64,000 bases of DNA from Mycolicibacterium sp. P9-22 (lineage in GTDB: Bacteria; Actinomycetota; Actinomycetes; Mycobacteriales; Mycobacteriaceae). Every line of letters begins with the position of its first letter. Within the stretch, counting starts at the first letter, position 1. Location: contig NZ_NPKP01000002.1 in NCBI RefSeq assembly GCF_008329585.1, forward strand, positions 372,001-436,000, read 5' to 3'. Shown here in pieces: positions 17,612 to 25,960 of this stretch. The translations under genes and the position numbers were made by a program. The notes under the pieces are model-generated. The model was not told where the DNA came from. It was given only the letters and a program-made list of their open reading frames with translations, and made no database searches.

Positions 17612-19884
17612 CGCTTGAACTCCATGTCGGTGTGTTGTGGGCGTTCGTTGCCGTTGCGGGACAGGCATTCTGCCCGCTCGATGGCGACCATCGACACGAC
17701 CCTGGTGTGGTAGCGCGCCGTGATCGCCTCGTCGGAGTAGGCGTTGCGCATCGGCGACGGCGTCGTCCCCTTGGCGTGCCGGCCCGCGTTGATCCCGATG
17801 ATGCGGTACATCTCCGGCGTGATCAGCGGTGCCACGCTGAGCAGTTCCAGGTTGGCCAACGGGGGCAGGTCGCGGCGGTGGATCAGCGTGGTGCCCTTGG
17901 CCTGTAGACCCACTCCGATGCCGGACCCGGACAGCACCGCGGCCGACTTGCCGATCGATCCGAGATCGATGCTGTCGGCGATCCGGACCAGCCTGGGCAC
18001 GCACTTCTCCTCCTCCAGACCGGCCAGGATCTGTTCGAGCGCGTCATAGATCGTCATCCCCGACAACGTCCGGAACAGCTTGGTGCCGAACGCCGGTGAC
18101 AGACCGATGACCACTTCGCGCGGGTCCGCACCGGCATGGGAGGGACCGCGCACCCGCAGGCGTTCGGGCTCCGCGAAGGTCGCCTGCTCCCTGGCCAGGT
18201 CGGTCACCGAGCGGGCCTGCCGCACGGCGTCGATCTGAGCTTGGCGCTCGGGCGTCGGCCGGTACCCGGTTCCGGGTCCGCGGTAGTCGTTCGGATCCTC
18301 CAGCGCGGACAGCACATTCATCTCCTCATCGAAGATCGCGGCCGTCTGCAGATAGTCGCCGACCACGCGGGCCCGGGACATCCCCAGCACCCGGTCGGCC
18401 AGCTCGGTGAATCCGGTCTCGGCCAGCGCGGTGACGACGTCGAGCACCGTCAACCCCGACTGGTCGATCATCCGGGCGGCGCTGAGCACCTTCACCCCGT
18501 CGTTCTGGGGCAGATCCTTCGAACCGGACGCCCCGACAACGGCTTCCACATGGTCGTCGTCGAAGTCGGCCAGACCCAGGTACTCGAACACTGCGCGGGT
18601 GGCCTCGGCGGCCTGGCGCCGCATGGCTTCCAGCGTGGTCGGGTCACAGGACCGCAGCCCACCGTCCACACCCCAGTCGCGCTGCATCACCAGGTAGTCG
18701 TCCAGGTCGTCGGCGTTGAAGTTGGACGGCCCGAACATGTTGTCGTAGGAGACGACCGAGCCGAAGCCCGAGAAGATGAAGTCCGATCCGGACAGCAGCG
18801 TCGGCAGCGTGCGACTGGTACGGCGCATGGTCGATTCGCTCATCAACGAGTCGTTCCCGCTGCAGGATTCGAGTCCGCGCAACATGACCATCAGGTTCTC
18901 GGCGTGCAGTTCCTTGACGCCACCGGGCACCGAGGCGGTGATCGCCGCCCCGTCGACCCCGCCGTTCTGCACGCCTTGGGCACCGATGCCCTTGGCCAGG
19001 GCGACACAGCGGGCCTCCAGGTAGTTCATCGACTTGCCTTCGGCGGCACCCATCAGCACCTCGGAGCCCGCCCCGCTGGACAACCGCATCTTGATGCCGC
19101 GCGACGCGTAGGACGATGTCAGGAAGGCCTTGGACCACGGGGTGTCGTCACCGTCGGTGAAGACCTGCTCGGTGCCGTAGACCGAGACCGTCTCCGCGTA
19201 CGAGACCAGCCCGCGCACACCGAGTTCCAGCTCGCGTGCCTCCTCCACCGAGCACTGCGTCAACGCCCCCGGCGCCGGGACCTGAGAGCCGATCAGCAGG
19301 CCGACGGCCACCGCCGGTGCGTCGTCGAGCACCGGCACCGTCGCCTCGAGCTCCCGAAAGCCGTACGCGACAGCGGTTGCCGCGTCCGCGGCGATGAGCA
19401 GCGGGTCGTCGAGGCGATTGGTGACGTGGGCCTGGTTGGCCGGTGTCTTCCTGGCGCGCATCTTCATCATCGCCATCTGGATCTCGACGGGGTGCAGGCC
19501 CGCCACCACGCGGGCCATCTTGGCCGGGGTCAGCCCGGAGCACACCTTCAGCACCTCCGCGCGCGGCACGCTCGAGTCGACGATCAGCCGCGCCACATCG
19601 ACCTCGGACATGGCCATCGATTCACCCGCCTGGGCGTGGTCGACGGCGTAGCGCACGACGAACTCGTCGATCGTGTCGAAGTCCGCGGCCGGGGTGGAGT
19701 CCATCTCCAGCACCGTGCCGTCGTCGTCCACCACCCAGGACGGTTCCGGGTCGTGCGGGGAGAGATGCGAGATCATGCCCAGCCCGGGGTCCGGTTCGGC
19801 GAAGCCGTCGAGGTTGACGCGTTGCTCATCGAGCAGGCGGATGCGTCCGAGCCGGTGGTCCGGTTCGGGTTCGGGGCTGTTCAC
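17608..19884 (-). CDS. adenosylcobalamin-dependent diol dehydratase-like enzyme, large and medium subunits fused
   Basis: A 758-residue fusion. Residues about 1-570 match the large (alpha, PduC) subunit: RARKTPANQAHVTN, YGTEQVFTDGDDTPWSK, the VQNGG loop, SGNDS and GSDFIFSGFG. Residues about 585-758 match the medium (beta, PduD) subunit from VVIGLSPAFGTKLF to HTRVVSMVAIERAE, which helps bind adenosylcobalamin. The metal/substrate Gln, His, Glu, Asp and Ser equivalents are kept. Two pocket positions differ from the canonical enzyme: the Ser in NGSIS is Asp (NGGVD) and the Gln in NDQ is Ser (NDS). The GTG at 19884 is preferred (AGAGAGG upstream, alignment with the locus B protein); ATGs at 19914 and 19938 are alternatives. 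The substrate is unknown. Confidence 0.85.
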   Translation of the reverse strand: MNSPEPEPDHRLGRIRLLDEQRVNLDGFAEPDPGLGMISHLSPHDPEPSWVVDDDGTVLEMDSTPAADFDTIDEFVVRYAVDHAQAGESMAMSEVDVARLIVDSSVPRAEVLKVCSGLTPAKMARVVAGLHPVEIQMAMMKMRARKTPANQAHVTNRLDDPLLIAADAATAVAYGFRELEATVPVLDDAPAVAVGLLIGSQVPAPGALTQCSVEEARELELGVRGLVSYAETVSVYGTEQVFTDGDDTPWSKAFLTSSYASRGIKMRLSSGAGSEVLMGAAEGKSMNYLEARCVALAKGIGAQGVQNGGVDGAAITASVPGGVKELHAENLMVMLRGLESCSGNDSLMSESTMRRTSRTLPTLLSGSDFIFSGFGSVVSYDNMFGPSNFNADDLDDYLVMQRDWGVDGGLRSCDPTTLEAMRRQAAEATRAVFEYLGLADFDDDHVEAVVGASGSKDLPQNDGVKVLSAARMIDQSGLTVLDVVTALAETGFTELADRVLGMSRARVVGDYLQTAAIFDEEMNVLSALEDPNDYRGPGTGYRPTPERQAQIDAVRQARSVTDLAREQATFAEPERLRVRGPSHAGADPREVVIGLSPAFGTKLFRTLSGMTIYDALEQILAGLEEEKCVPRLVRIADSIDLGSIGKSAAVLSGSGIGVGLQAKGTTLIHRRDLPPLANLELLSVAPLITPEMYRIIGINAGRHAKGTTPSPMRNAYSDEAITARYHTRVVSMVAIERAECLSRNGNERPQHTDMEFKR

Positions 19885-19978
19885 GGGCGGCCTCTCTACA
19901 TCGCGGGTGCACATCTCATCGCGGGTCGCCCCCAGCATCGACCGAGGCGGCGGGCGCGGACAACGGTATGCGGCGACC

Positions 19979-20052
19979 TTCCAACAACATGTGTGAGATC
20001 AGCACATCATGGGGCGATAACCGTGTGAGCCGATTACAACAAGATGTTGGAA
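19979..20052. promoter_or_regulatory. divergent control region of locus A with inverted repeats
   Basis: TTCCAACA (19979-19986) and TGTTGGAA (20045-20052) form a widely spaced inverted repeat. Within it lie ATGTG-N9-CACAT (19989-20007) and CAACA-AGA-TGTTG (20037-20049). The region separates the dehydratase operon from the permease gene and may bind the PucR-type regulator encoded downstream. A similar CAAC-N3-GTTG element stands upstream of locus B. Confidence 0.5.
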
Positions 20053-20151
20053 AGTGACGCACACCTCTGGCAGACGCCACTCCGGTCTCGCAGACTTTCC
20101 CCGAACTCGGAGCCGACGAACCGCGACTCCGCGCCCCAAGGAGGTACACCC

Positions 20152-21585
20152 ATGTCCGACGTTGTCAATACGGGCGACAAGCGCAGCGACGCAAAGCCGC
20201 CGGATACCCGTGGCCACCTGCGTGGCAACCTGGGCGTGCCCGCGATCGTGCTGATGGTGGTGGCCGCGGCGGCACCGCTGTCGACCGTCGGCGGCAATGT
20301 CCCGATCGCCATGGCGCTCGGCGACTCCGCGGGAATTCCGGTGGCGTTCCTCGTCGCCGGCGTGATCTTCCTGCTCTTCGCCGCGAGCTTCGTGGCGATG
20401 TCGAAATACGTCAGCGACACCGGCGCCTTCTACGCCTACATCCAGAAGGGCCTCGGCAAAGCGGCCGGTACCGGGGCGGCGGTGCTGGCCCTGCCCGCCT
20501 ACATGGCAACGCTGCTGGCGGTCGCGGCCTACGACGGCGTCATCCTGGCCGGCCTGCTGGAGATCGTCGGCGGCCCGGCGGTGCCGTGGTGGGTGCTGAC
20601 CGGCCTGGTTCTGCTGATCATCGCGTTCCTCGGCTATCGGGACATCGACCTCAGCGCGAAGGTGCTGGGCATCTTCCTGGTGTCCGAGGTCGCCATCCTG
20701 GTCGTGCTCGACTTCGTCATCGTGGTGCAGGGCGGCGACAAGGGCATCACCGGCGACTCCTTCACCCCATCCGGCATCTCCGGCGCGTTCGGTATCGCGC
20801 TGCTCTACGCCCTGTGGGGTTTCGTCGGCGTCGAGGCGACGGCGGTGTTCCGGGACGAGGCCAAGGATCCCGACCGCACGGTTCCCCGCGCCACCTACTG
20901 GGCCGTCGGCATCGTGGCCAGCTTCTACGCGTTCTCCAGCTGGGCTCTGGTCGAGGGCAACGGCGGAAACGACGCCATCCAGGTCGCCAAGGACGACCCG
21001 GACAACTTCATGGTCAACACCGCCGAGAAGTACCTCGGCGTCCTGGGCAAGGACCTCACCACCCTGTTCTGGTTCGTCAGTGTGTTCGCCTGTGCGCTGG
21101 CCTTCCACAACATCTGCGCGCGGTACACGTTCGTGCTCGGCCGCGACAATGTCCTGCCGCGCAAGCTCGGCGAAGTCCACCCCAAACTGGGTTCACCCGC
21201 GAACGCGTCGGTTCTGATCACCGTGCTGTCGTTGGTGATCATGGGCACGTTCGCCGCGATCGGGCTGGACCCGGTGCTGCAGATCTTCGGTCCGCTCGGC
21301 GGGCTCGGCATCTGGGGACTGTCGATCCTGTGGCTGCTGACGACGATCTCGGTCGGGCTCTTCTTCAAGCGGCGCGGCGGGCCGACGGGCGTCATCGCCC
21401 TGGCCGTCGTGGCGACGATCGCCCTGACCGCCGCCGTCGCGCTGATCATCGCGAACCTGACCCTCGTCGTCGGCGGTTCGACGACGCTGGCCATCATCTT
21501 CGGCATCGCGCCGCTGGTGTTCCTGGCGATCGGCGCCGCACTGAGCGGACGGGTACCGGACGACGTTTCGGCCGCGACACCCTGA
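20152..21585 (+). CDS. APC-superfamily amino acid/amine permease, locus A
   Basis: A 477-residue integral membrane protein of the amino acid-polyamine-organocation superfamily, with about twelve hydrophobic segments. The first helix region LGVPAIVLMVVAAAAPLSTV and the later ALLYALWGFVGVEATAVFRDEAKDP (helix 6 region) are characteristic. ATG at 20152 has a strong AAGGAGG site. It is divergent from the fused dehydratase operon and 94 bp upstream of the PucR regulator, so the three units probably form one uptake-and-degradation module. An APC transporter argues for an amino-containing substrate such as an amino alcohol, but this is inference. Confidence 0.85.
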   Translation: MSDVVNTGDKRSDAKPPDTRGHLRGNLGVPAIVLMVVAAAAPLSTVGGNVPIAMALGDSAGIPVAFLVAGVIFLLFAASFVAMSKYVSDTGAFYAYIQKGLGKAAGTGAAVLALPAYMATLLAVAAYDGVILAGLLEIVGGPAVPWWVLTGLVLLIIAFLGYRDIDLSAKVLGIFLVSEVAILVVLDFVIVVQGGDKGITGDSFTPSGISGAFGIALLYALWGFVGVEATAVFRDEAKDPDRTVPRATYWAVGIVASFYAFSSWALVEGNGGNDAIQVAKDDPDNFMVNTAEKYLGVLGKDLTTLFWFVSVFACALAFHNICARYTFVLGRDNVLPRKLGEVHPKLGSPANASVLITVLSLVIMGTFAAIGLDPVLQIFGPLGGLGIWGLSILWLLTTISVGLFFKRRGGPTGVIALAVVATIALTAAVALIIANLTLVVGGSTTLAIIFGIAPLVFLAIGAALSGRVPDDVSAATP

Positions 21586-21679
21586 TCGCCGATCGCGCCC
21601 TCGGTGTGTCGAGGGTCGCTGATACCGTCGAAATCCGGCGGCGTCAGCGACCCGTCGAGTGCGAGAGGAAACGGGCCAC

Positions 21680-22726
21680 ATGTCTGAGCGCGCGCCACTG
21701 ACCGTGGCGACGGCACTGACGGTCCCGCCGCTGGATCAGGGTTCGGTGATCGCCGGGCACCGCGGCCTGACCCGTGAAGTGCTGTGGGTCGACATCATGC
21801 ACGCGCCCGCCGAAGACTTCGTGCGGCCCGGCGACTTCGTCCTGACCACCGGTACCGATGTCCGCCAGCCCGGGGTACGTGAGTTTCTCACCTTCCTGAT
21901 GTCGTCGCCGGCTGCCGGGGTGGCGCTGGGCGGGCCACCGGATATCGACACTCGCGAACTCCTGTCAGCGCTGGTTCCGCTGGCCGACCGGCACGAGTTC
22001 CCGTTGGTGATGTTGCCGTGGGAGGTCCCGTTCGCCGACATCCAGCGTCAACTCCTCCCGCTGCTGAACGCACCCCCCGACGACAGACCGATCCAGATGG
22101 TCATCGGCCGGCGCGAGGGCGACGACGCGCGGTGGGCCGAGCACGCGCACGCCTTCGCCGAGACGCTGGCCCGGTTGGCGCTCCCCTCCGGCCTCACCTC
22201 GAAAACATCGGTCACCGACGACCTTGTGATGAGCCACTTCTCGGCGCCGCTGCCGGCATCGGCAGGTTCGGGACTGGTCGAGTCGGCCTGGCAGCTCAGC
22301 GGCCTCCCGGAGAGTCTGGTCAGCTGGGTGCTGTTGCCGCCGGGCAACGGCCACTCCGTCACCCTCGCCGCCGCGCCGGTACCCGAAGCCCCGGTCGGGC
22401 CACAGCAATTCGCCGAGGTCCTCCGCCAGCATCCCCGCAGCATGGCGACCATCCTCAAAACGCTGCAGCCGCTGATCGATTACGACAAGACCCGCCGCGG
22501 CCAGCTGGTGCACACCCTGGAGATCCTGCTCAACGAAGCCACCAACACCAGTGCGGCGGCTCGGGCGCTGTATCTCAATCGGCATTCGCTGCTGTACCGG
22601 ATCAAGCTGATCGAGGAGTTCACCGGCCTGTCGCTGAAGAACCCCGCCGACCGCTTCCAGCTGGAGGTCAGTGTGCGCGTGCACCAGATCAACGAGGCGC
22701 GCAACGGCTCCCGGCTACCGGAATGA
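21680..22726 (+). CDS. PucR/CdaR-type transcriptional regulator
   Basis: A 348-residue regulator. The N-terminal PucR sensor domain is seen in SVIAGHRGLTREVLWVDI and DFVRPGDFVLTTGTD. The C-terminal PucR-type helix-turn-helix reads LVHTLEILLNEATNTSAAA, then LYLNRHSLLYRIKLIEEFTG. Related proteins control purine, GABA, proline and amino-alcohol catabolism. ATG at 21680 has GAGAGGAA upstream; a GTG at 21659 is an alternative. The gene follows the APC permease and probably controls it and the divergent dehydratase operon. Its 3' end overlaps the convergent NTF2-like gene by 12 bp. Confidence 0.85.
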   Translation: MSERAPLTVATALTVPPLDQGSVIAGHRGLTREVLWVDIMHAPAEDFVRPGDFVLTTGTDVRQPGVREFLTFLMSSPAAGVALGGPPDIDTRELLSALVPLADRHEFPLVMLPWEVPFADIQRQLLPLLNAPPDDRPIQMVIGRREGDDARWAEHAHAFAETLARLALPSGLTSKTSVTDDLVMSHFSAPLPASAGSGLVESAWQLSGLPESLVSWVLLPPGNGHSVTLAAAPVPEAPVGPQQFAEVLRQHPRSMATILKTLQPLIDYDKTRRGQLVHTLEILLNEATNTSAAARALYLNRHSLLYRIKLIEEFTGLSLKNPADRFQLEVSVRVHQINEARNGSRLPE

Positions 22727-23158
22727 GCGCGGATCGATCATCAGGTGCTCGGAGACATCCCCGATCATCTCGACATCGGCCAGCCGCTCGGTGAAGTGCC
22801 AGCCCTGATCGCCGCGAGCGAAGCTGTCGGCGTATCGGCCCACCACGATAGGCTGCAGCGCCACCGTGTCGGTCTGCTGCACGACGCAGAACGTCGAGCG
22901 TGCCCGCGCCACGTTATCGGCGGACCCCTCGATCTCGACGATCGGGTTGAGCACCAGATGCCGGGTGCGGGGCCGGTTGCCGTGCTCGGGGAAGCGGCGG
23001 GTGGTCTTGGCGAACAGCGCGGCGATCGCCTCGGCGCCCGCGACGCCCATGAAGTTGCCGCGGCCCAGCAGCGCGCCGACCCCGTCGAAATCGCCCGCGT
23101 CGATCAATTCGGCGTAGCGGTACAGCAGTTCGGTGATCTCCAGCTTGTCGGTGCTCAT
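22715..23158 (-). CDS. SnoaL/NTF2-like domain protein
   Basis: A 147-residue alpha+beta cone-fold protein of the SnoaL-like/nuclear transport factor 2 group. The N-terminus EITELLYRYAELIDAGDFDGVGALL, followed by RTRHLVLNPIVEIEGSADNV and a C-terminal GWHFTERLADVEMIGD, is typical of this family. Members act as small isomerases, dehydratases or ligand binders, and the function here cannot be assigned. ATG at 23158 is chosen by alignment. The gene lies downstream of tsaD on the same strand, but a 76-bp tandem repeat separates them, and each repeat carries a copy of this gene's ATGAGCACC start. Confidence 0.75.
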   Translation of the reverse strand: MSTDKLEITELLYRYAELIDAGDFDGVGALLGRGNFMGVAGAEAIAALFAKTTRRFPEHGNRPRTRHLVLNPIVEIEGSADNVARARSTFCVVQQTDTVALQPIVVGRYADSFARGDQGWHFTERLADVEMIGDVSEHLMIDPRSFR

Positions 23159-23365
23159 GCTCGCCTCTTCACTCGCTCCGGTCCTCACTCGTTCCTCGCT
23201 GCGATCCTCACTCGCGATCGGCTTCGGTGCTCATGCTCGCCTCTTCACTCGCTCCGGTCCTCACTCGTTCCTCGCTGCGATCCTCACTCGCGATCGGCTT
23301 CGGTGCTCATGCTCGCCTCTTCACTCGCTCCGGTCCTCACTCACGACCGGCTTCGGTGCTCATGC
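23151..23365. repeat. 76-bp tandem repeat between tsaD and the NTF2-like gene
   Basis: Two exact 76-bp units lie at 23151-23226 and 23227-23302. A shortened 53-bp unit (23303-23355) and the first ten bases of a fourth follow, ending at the tsaD stop. Read on the minus strand, each unit begins ATGAGCACCGAAGCC and encodes an eight-codon open frame (MSTEADRE or MSTEAGRE) ending in TGA. The NTF2-like gene itself starts ATGAGCACCGAC, so the array looks like repeated duplication of that start region. Confidence 0.92.
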
Positions 23366-24382
23366 CACCTGCCCCTTGACCACCGGCAATCCCGGGTCGC
23401 TTGCCGCGTCCAGCCCCGACGCCGGTGCCCCGGCGGCGATCAGGTGCGCCGCGAACGACGCGATCATCGCACCGTTGTCGGTGCACAACCGGGGCCGCGG
23501 CACCCGCAGCGTCAAACCCGCCGCCGCGCAGCGTTGTTCGGCGAGCTCACGCACCCGAGAGTTGGCGGCCACCCCACCGGCGATCAGCAGGGTCGACACC
23601 CCCAGATCGGTGGCGGCGCGCACCGCCTTGGCGGTCAGCACATCGGCGACGGCCTCCTGGAACCCGGCGGCCACGTCGACGCGCGGCGCGTCCGGGTGTT
23701 TCTCCAGATGACGGGCAACGGCGGTCTTGAGGCCGGAGAAGCTGAACACATACGGCGCGTCGCGGGGCCCGGTCATGCCCCGCGGGAACACGATCGCGTC
23801 GCGGTTCCCGGTGCGGGCCAGATCATCCAGCGGCTTACCGCCGGGGTAGCCGAGCCCGAGCAGTCGGGCCACCTTGTCGTAGGCCTCCCCTGCCGCATCG
23901 TCGACGGTGCTGCCCAGTTCGACGATCGGTTCTCCGAGCGAGCGCACGTGCAGCAGGTTGGTATGCCCACCCGAGACCAGCAGGCCGACGCATTCGGGCA
24001 GCGGGCCGTGGTCGTAGACATCGGCGGCCAGGTGCCCGCCGAGATGGTTGACCGCGTAGAACGGTACCTCCCAGGCGGCCGAATATGCCTTGGCGGCAGC
24101 GACTCCCACCAGCAGAGCACCGGCAAGCCCCGGCCCGATGGTGGCGGCCACGACATCGGGGCGCGCGATGCCCGCGGTGTCCAGCGCGCGGCGCATGGTC
24201 GGTCCCAGTGCCTCCAGGTGGGCCCGGGACGCGATCTCGGGCACCACGCCGCCGAAGCGCGCATGCTCGTCGACACTGGAGGCCACCTCGTCGGCCAGCA
24301 GGGTGACGGTGCCGTCATCGTCGAGCCGCGCGATGCCGACTCCTGTTTCGTCACAGGAGCTTTCGATGGCCAGAATGATCAT
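23360..24382 (-). CDS. tsaD: tRNA N6-adenosine threonylcarbamoyltransferase TsaD
   Basis: A 340-residue ASKHA-fold enzyme (Gcp/Kae1 family). It starts [14 protein letters not shown], has the metal-binding [13 protein letters not shown] histidines and the nucleotide motif [12 protein letters not shown], and ends with [15 protein letters not shown]. With TsaB and TsaE it transfers threonylcarbamoyl to A37 of ANN-decoding tRNAs. ATG at 24382 overlaps the rimI stop by four bases; the longer open frame to 24943 is a run-through of rimI. It is the last of four tightly overlapping genes (tsaE, tsaB, rimI, tsaD), as in M. tuberculosis Rv3419c-Rv3422c. Confidence 0.97.
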   Translation of the reverse strand: MIILAIESSCDETGVGIARLDDDGTVTLLADEVASSVDEHARFGGVVPEIASRAHLEALGPTMRRALDTAGIARPDVVAATIGPGLAGALLVGVAAAKAYSAAWEVPFYAVNHLGGHLAADVYDHGPLPECVGLLVSGGHTNLLHVRSLGEPIVELGSTVDDAAGEAYDKVARLLGLGYPGGKPLDDLARTGNRDAIVFPRGMTGPRDAPYVFSFSGLKTAVARHLEKHPDAPRVDVAAGFQEAVADVLTAKAVRAATDLGVSTLLIAGGVAANSRVRELAEQRCAAAGLTLRVPRPRLCTDNGAMIASFAAHLIAAGAPASGLDAASDPGLPVVKGQVA

Positions 24383-24843
24383 GCCGGGTCTCGCTTCATG
24401 GTGTAGGCGTCGGCGCCGCTGACCTTGTAGTACCGCTTGCGTACGCCCACCGTGGCGAAACCGACGCTCTTGTACAGATTGATGGCCGCCTCGTTGTCGG
24501 TGCGCACCTCCAGGAACACCTCGCCGCGGGTGGCGAAGCACAGCAGGTCCTCCAGTAGCCGACGCCCGATACCGCGACCCTGATAGGCCGGGTCGACACC
24601 GATGGTGTGCACCTCGTACTCGTACGGCGGGATCCGGCCCAGTCGCGAGATGCCGGCGTAGCCGATCAGCCGGCCCCCAACGCGGGCCGCCACGTAGTGG
24701 TTGTGCTTGCCATCCAGGGCGTGCAGGAATGCTGCAGGCGGCCAGGGGTCGTCGCCGGCGAACAGCTGGGACTCCAACTCGGCGCAGCGGGTCGCATCGG
24801 CGCGGGTCAGCGCGTCGATTCTCGTTTCGTCCGGTCCGGTCAC
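24379..24843 (-). CDS. rimI: ribosomal protein S18 N-alanine acetyltransferase RimI
   Basis: A 154-residue GNAT acetyltransferase. The acetyl-CoA loop is [20 protein letters not shown], followed by [21 protein letters not shown] and the RimI-type end [18 protein letters not shown]. It acetylates the N-terminus of ribosomal protein S18 and, in mycobacteria, probably other proteins. Translation begins at GTG 24843, which overlaps the tsaB stop (GTGA). The gene sits between tsaB and tsaD, an arrangement common across bacteria. Confidence 0.93.
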   Translation of the reverse strand: MTGPDETRIDALTRADATRCAELESQLFAGDDPWPPAAFLHALDGKHNHYVAARVGGRLIGYAGISRLGRIPPYEYEVHTIGVDPAYQGRGIGRRLLEDLLCFATRGEVFLEVRTDNEAAINLYKSVGFATVGVRKRYYKVSGADAYTMKRDPA

Positions 24844-25499
24844 GCCAGTCCCCGTTCGGCCAGCGTCTTGGCATCCGGGCGCCGCAGGTACAGCGGCACC
24901 AGCGGATCCGGCTCCGCAGACCAATCAGCAACGGCAGCAACAAGTTCGGCGGCCGTGGGATATTCCGGGCCGATCACGGGAAGCCCGAATGATGCGGCAA
25001 GAGCCGGAGATCCGGCCACCCACTGCACACCGTCCGCGCTCACGTCCGCCGCGGCGTTGACCTCCGGCCCGGCGACCCGCACTCCGTCGCGGTAGCGCGC
25101 CCAGTAGACCTCGCGGCGGCGGGCATCGGTGACGACGAGGACCTCGCCGTGGGTGGCGCCGCCGATCGCGTCGAGTGTGCACACCCCGTGCACCGGGATA
25201 CCCAGTGCCTGCCCGTAGGCGGCGGCGGTCGCCATACCGACCCGCAGCCCGGTGAACGGGCCGGGCCCGCATCCCACCACGACGGCAGCCAGGTCCGCCA
25301 TCGCCTTCCCACAGTCGGTAAGTGCGGCAACAATGTTCGGCGTCAGCCGCTCGGCGTGGGCGCGGGCATCGACGATGGTCCGCTCGGCCAGGGTGGTGAT
25401 CCCGTCCGTCACCTCGACGATGCCGGCGGTGACCGCGGGGGTGGCGGTGTCGAGGGCCAGGACTGTCATCCCGGGGCGAGCGAAGCGACGGGAAGTCAT
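24840..25499 (-). CDS. tsaB: tRNA threonylcarbamoyladenosine biosynthesis protein TsaB
   Basis: A 219-residue ASKHA-fold paralogue of TsaD. The phosphate-1 segment is [17 protein letters not shown], and the conserved [19 protein letters not shown] lies near residue 80. It dimerises with TsaD and is needed for t6A modification. ATG at 25499 overlaps the tsaE stop by four bases and is chosen for coupling; a second ATG at 25469, giving [11 protein letters not shown], also matches the usual family N-terminus. It belongs to the tsaE-tsaB-rimI-tsaD cluster. Confidence 0.94.
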   Translation of the reverse strand: MTSRRFARPGMTVLALDTATPAVTAGIVEVTDGITTLAERTIVDARAHAERLTPNIVAALTDCGKAMADLAAVVVGCGPGPFTGLRVGMATAAAYGQALGIPVHGVCTLDAIGGATHGEVLVVTDARRREVYWARYRDGVRVAGPEVNAAADVSADGVQWVAGSPALAASFGLPVIGPEYPTAAELVAAVADWSAEPDPLVPLYLRRPDAKTLAERGLA

Positions 25500-25960
25500 G
25501 TGGTGCTCCATTGCCATGTCGCGGTGCGCATCTCGGAGTCGGCGGCACGGTCGAGGTGGATGTCGAGATGGTGCTCGGAGAGCCGCTCGGCCAGACCCTC
25601 GCCCCACTCGACGACGACGACGGCATCGTCGAGGTCGGTGTCGAGGTCCAGCGAGTCGAGTTCACCGAGCAGGTCACCGCCGTGATCGAGCAGCCGGTAG
25701 ATGTCGACGTGCACCAGGGCCGGCGCCCCGGCGCGGCGGGCGGGGTGCACCCTCGCCAACACGTAGGTGGGCGAGGTGACCGGTCCCTGGACATCCATGG
25801 CCACCGCGATTCCCTTGGTGAACATGGTTTTACCGGCACCGAGCGGTCCCGACAGCACCACCACGTCCCCGGCGCGCAGCTCGCTCCCGAGGCGGGCACC
25901 GAGCGCGACGGTGTCCTGCGGGGTGGGCAGCTCGGCGCTGCCGCCGCTGCGCTCAGCCAT
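25496..25960 (-). CDS. tsaE: tRNA threonylcarbamoyladenosine biosynthesis ATPase TsaE
   Basis: A 154-residue P-loop protein (YjeE family). Walker A is LSGPLGAGKTMFTKGIA near residue 36, followed by VTSPTYVLARVH, HVDIYRLLDHGGDL and VVVVEWGEG, all characteristic of TsaE. It hydrolyses ATP to drive turnover of the TsaBD complex. Its ATG overlaps the end of the alpha/beta-hydrolase gene by eight bases, and its stop overlaps tsaB, so the genes alr-hydrolase-tsaE-tsaB-rimI-tsaD are likely co-transcribed. Confidence 0.95.
   Translation of the reverse strand: MAERSGGSAELPTPQDTVALGARLGSELRAGDVVVLSGPLGAGKTMFTKGIAVAMDVQGPVTSPTYVLARVHPARRAGAPALVHVDIYRLLDHGGDLLGELDSLDLDTDLDDAVVVVEWGEGLAERLSEHHLDIHLDRAADSEMRTATWQWSTT

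Noticed and set aside
18136..20028. Long plus-strand open frame of 630 codons opposite the fused dehydratase
   Set aside because: It is antisense to a well-supported gene, rich in His/Arg/Gly with no domain pattern, as expected from a GC-rich complement.
19885..20151. Cobalamin riboswitch before locus A
   Set aside because: No B12-box-like conserved stretch was found here or before locus B; such riboswitches usually control B12 synthesis or uptake.
23151..23365. Tandem array considered as a CRISPR
   Set aside because: Units are contiguous 76-bp direct repeats without unique spacers, and there are no cas genes.
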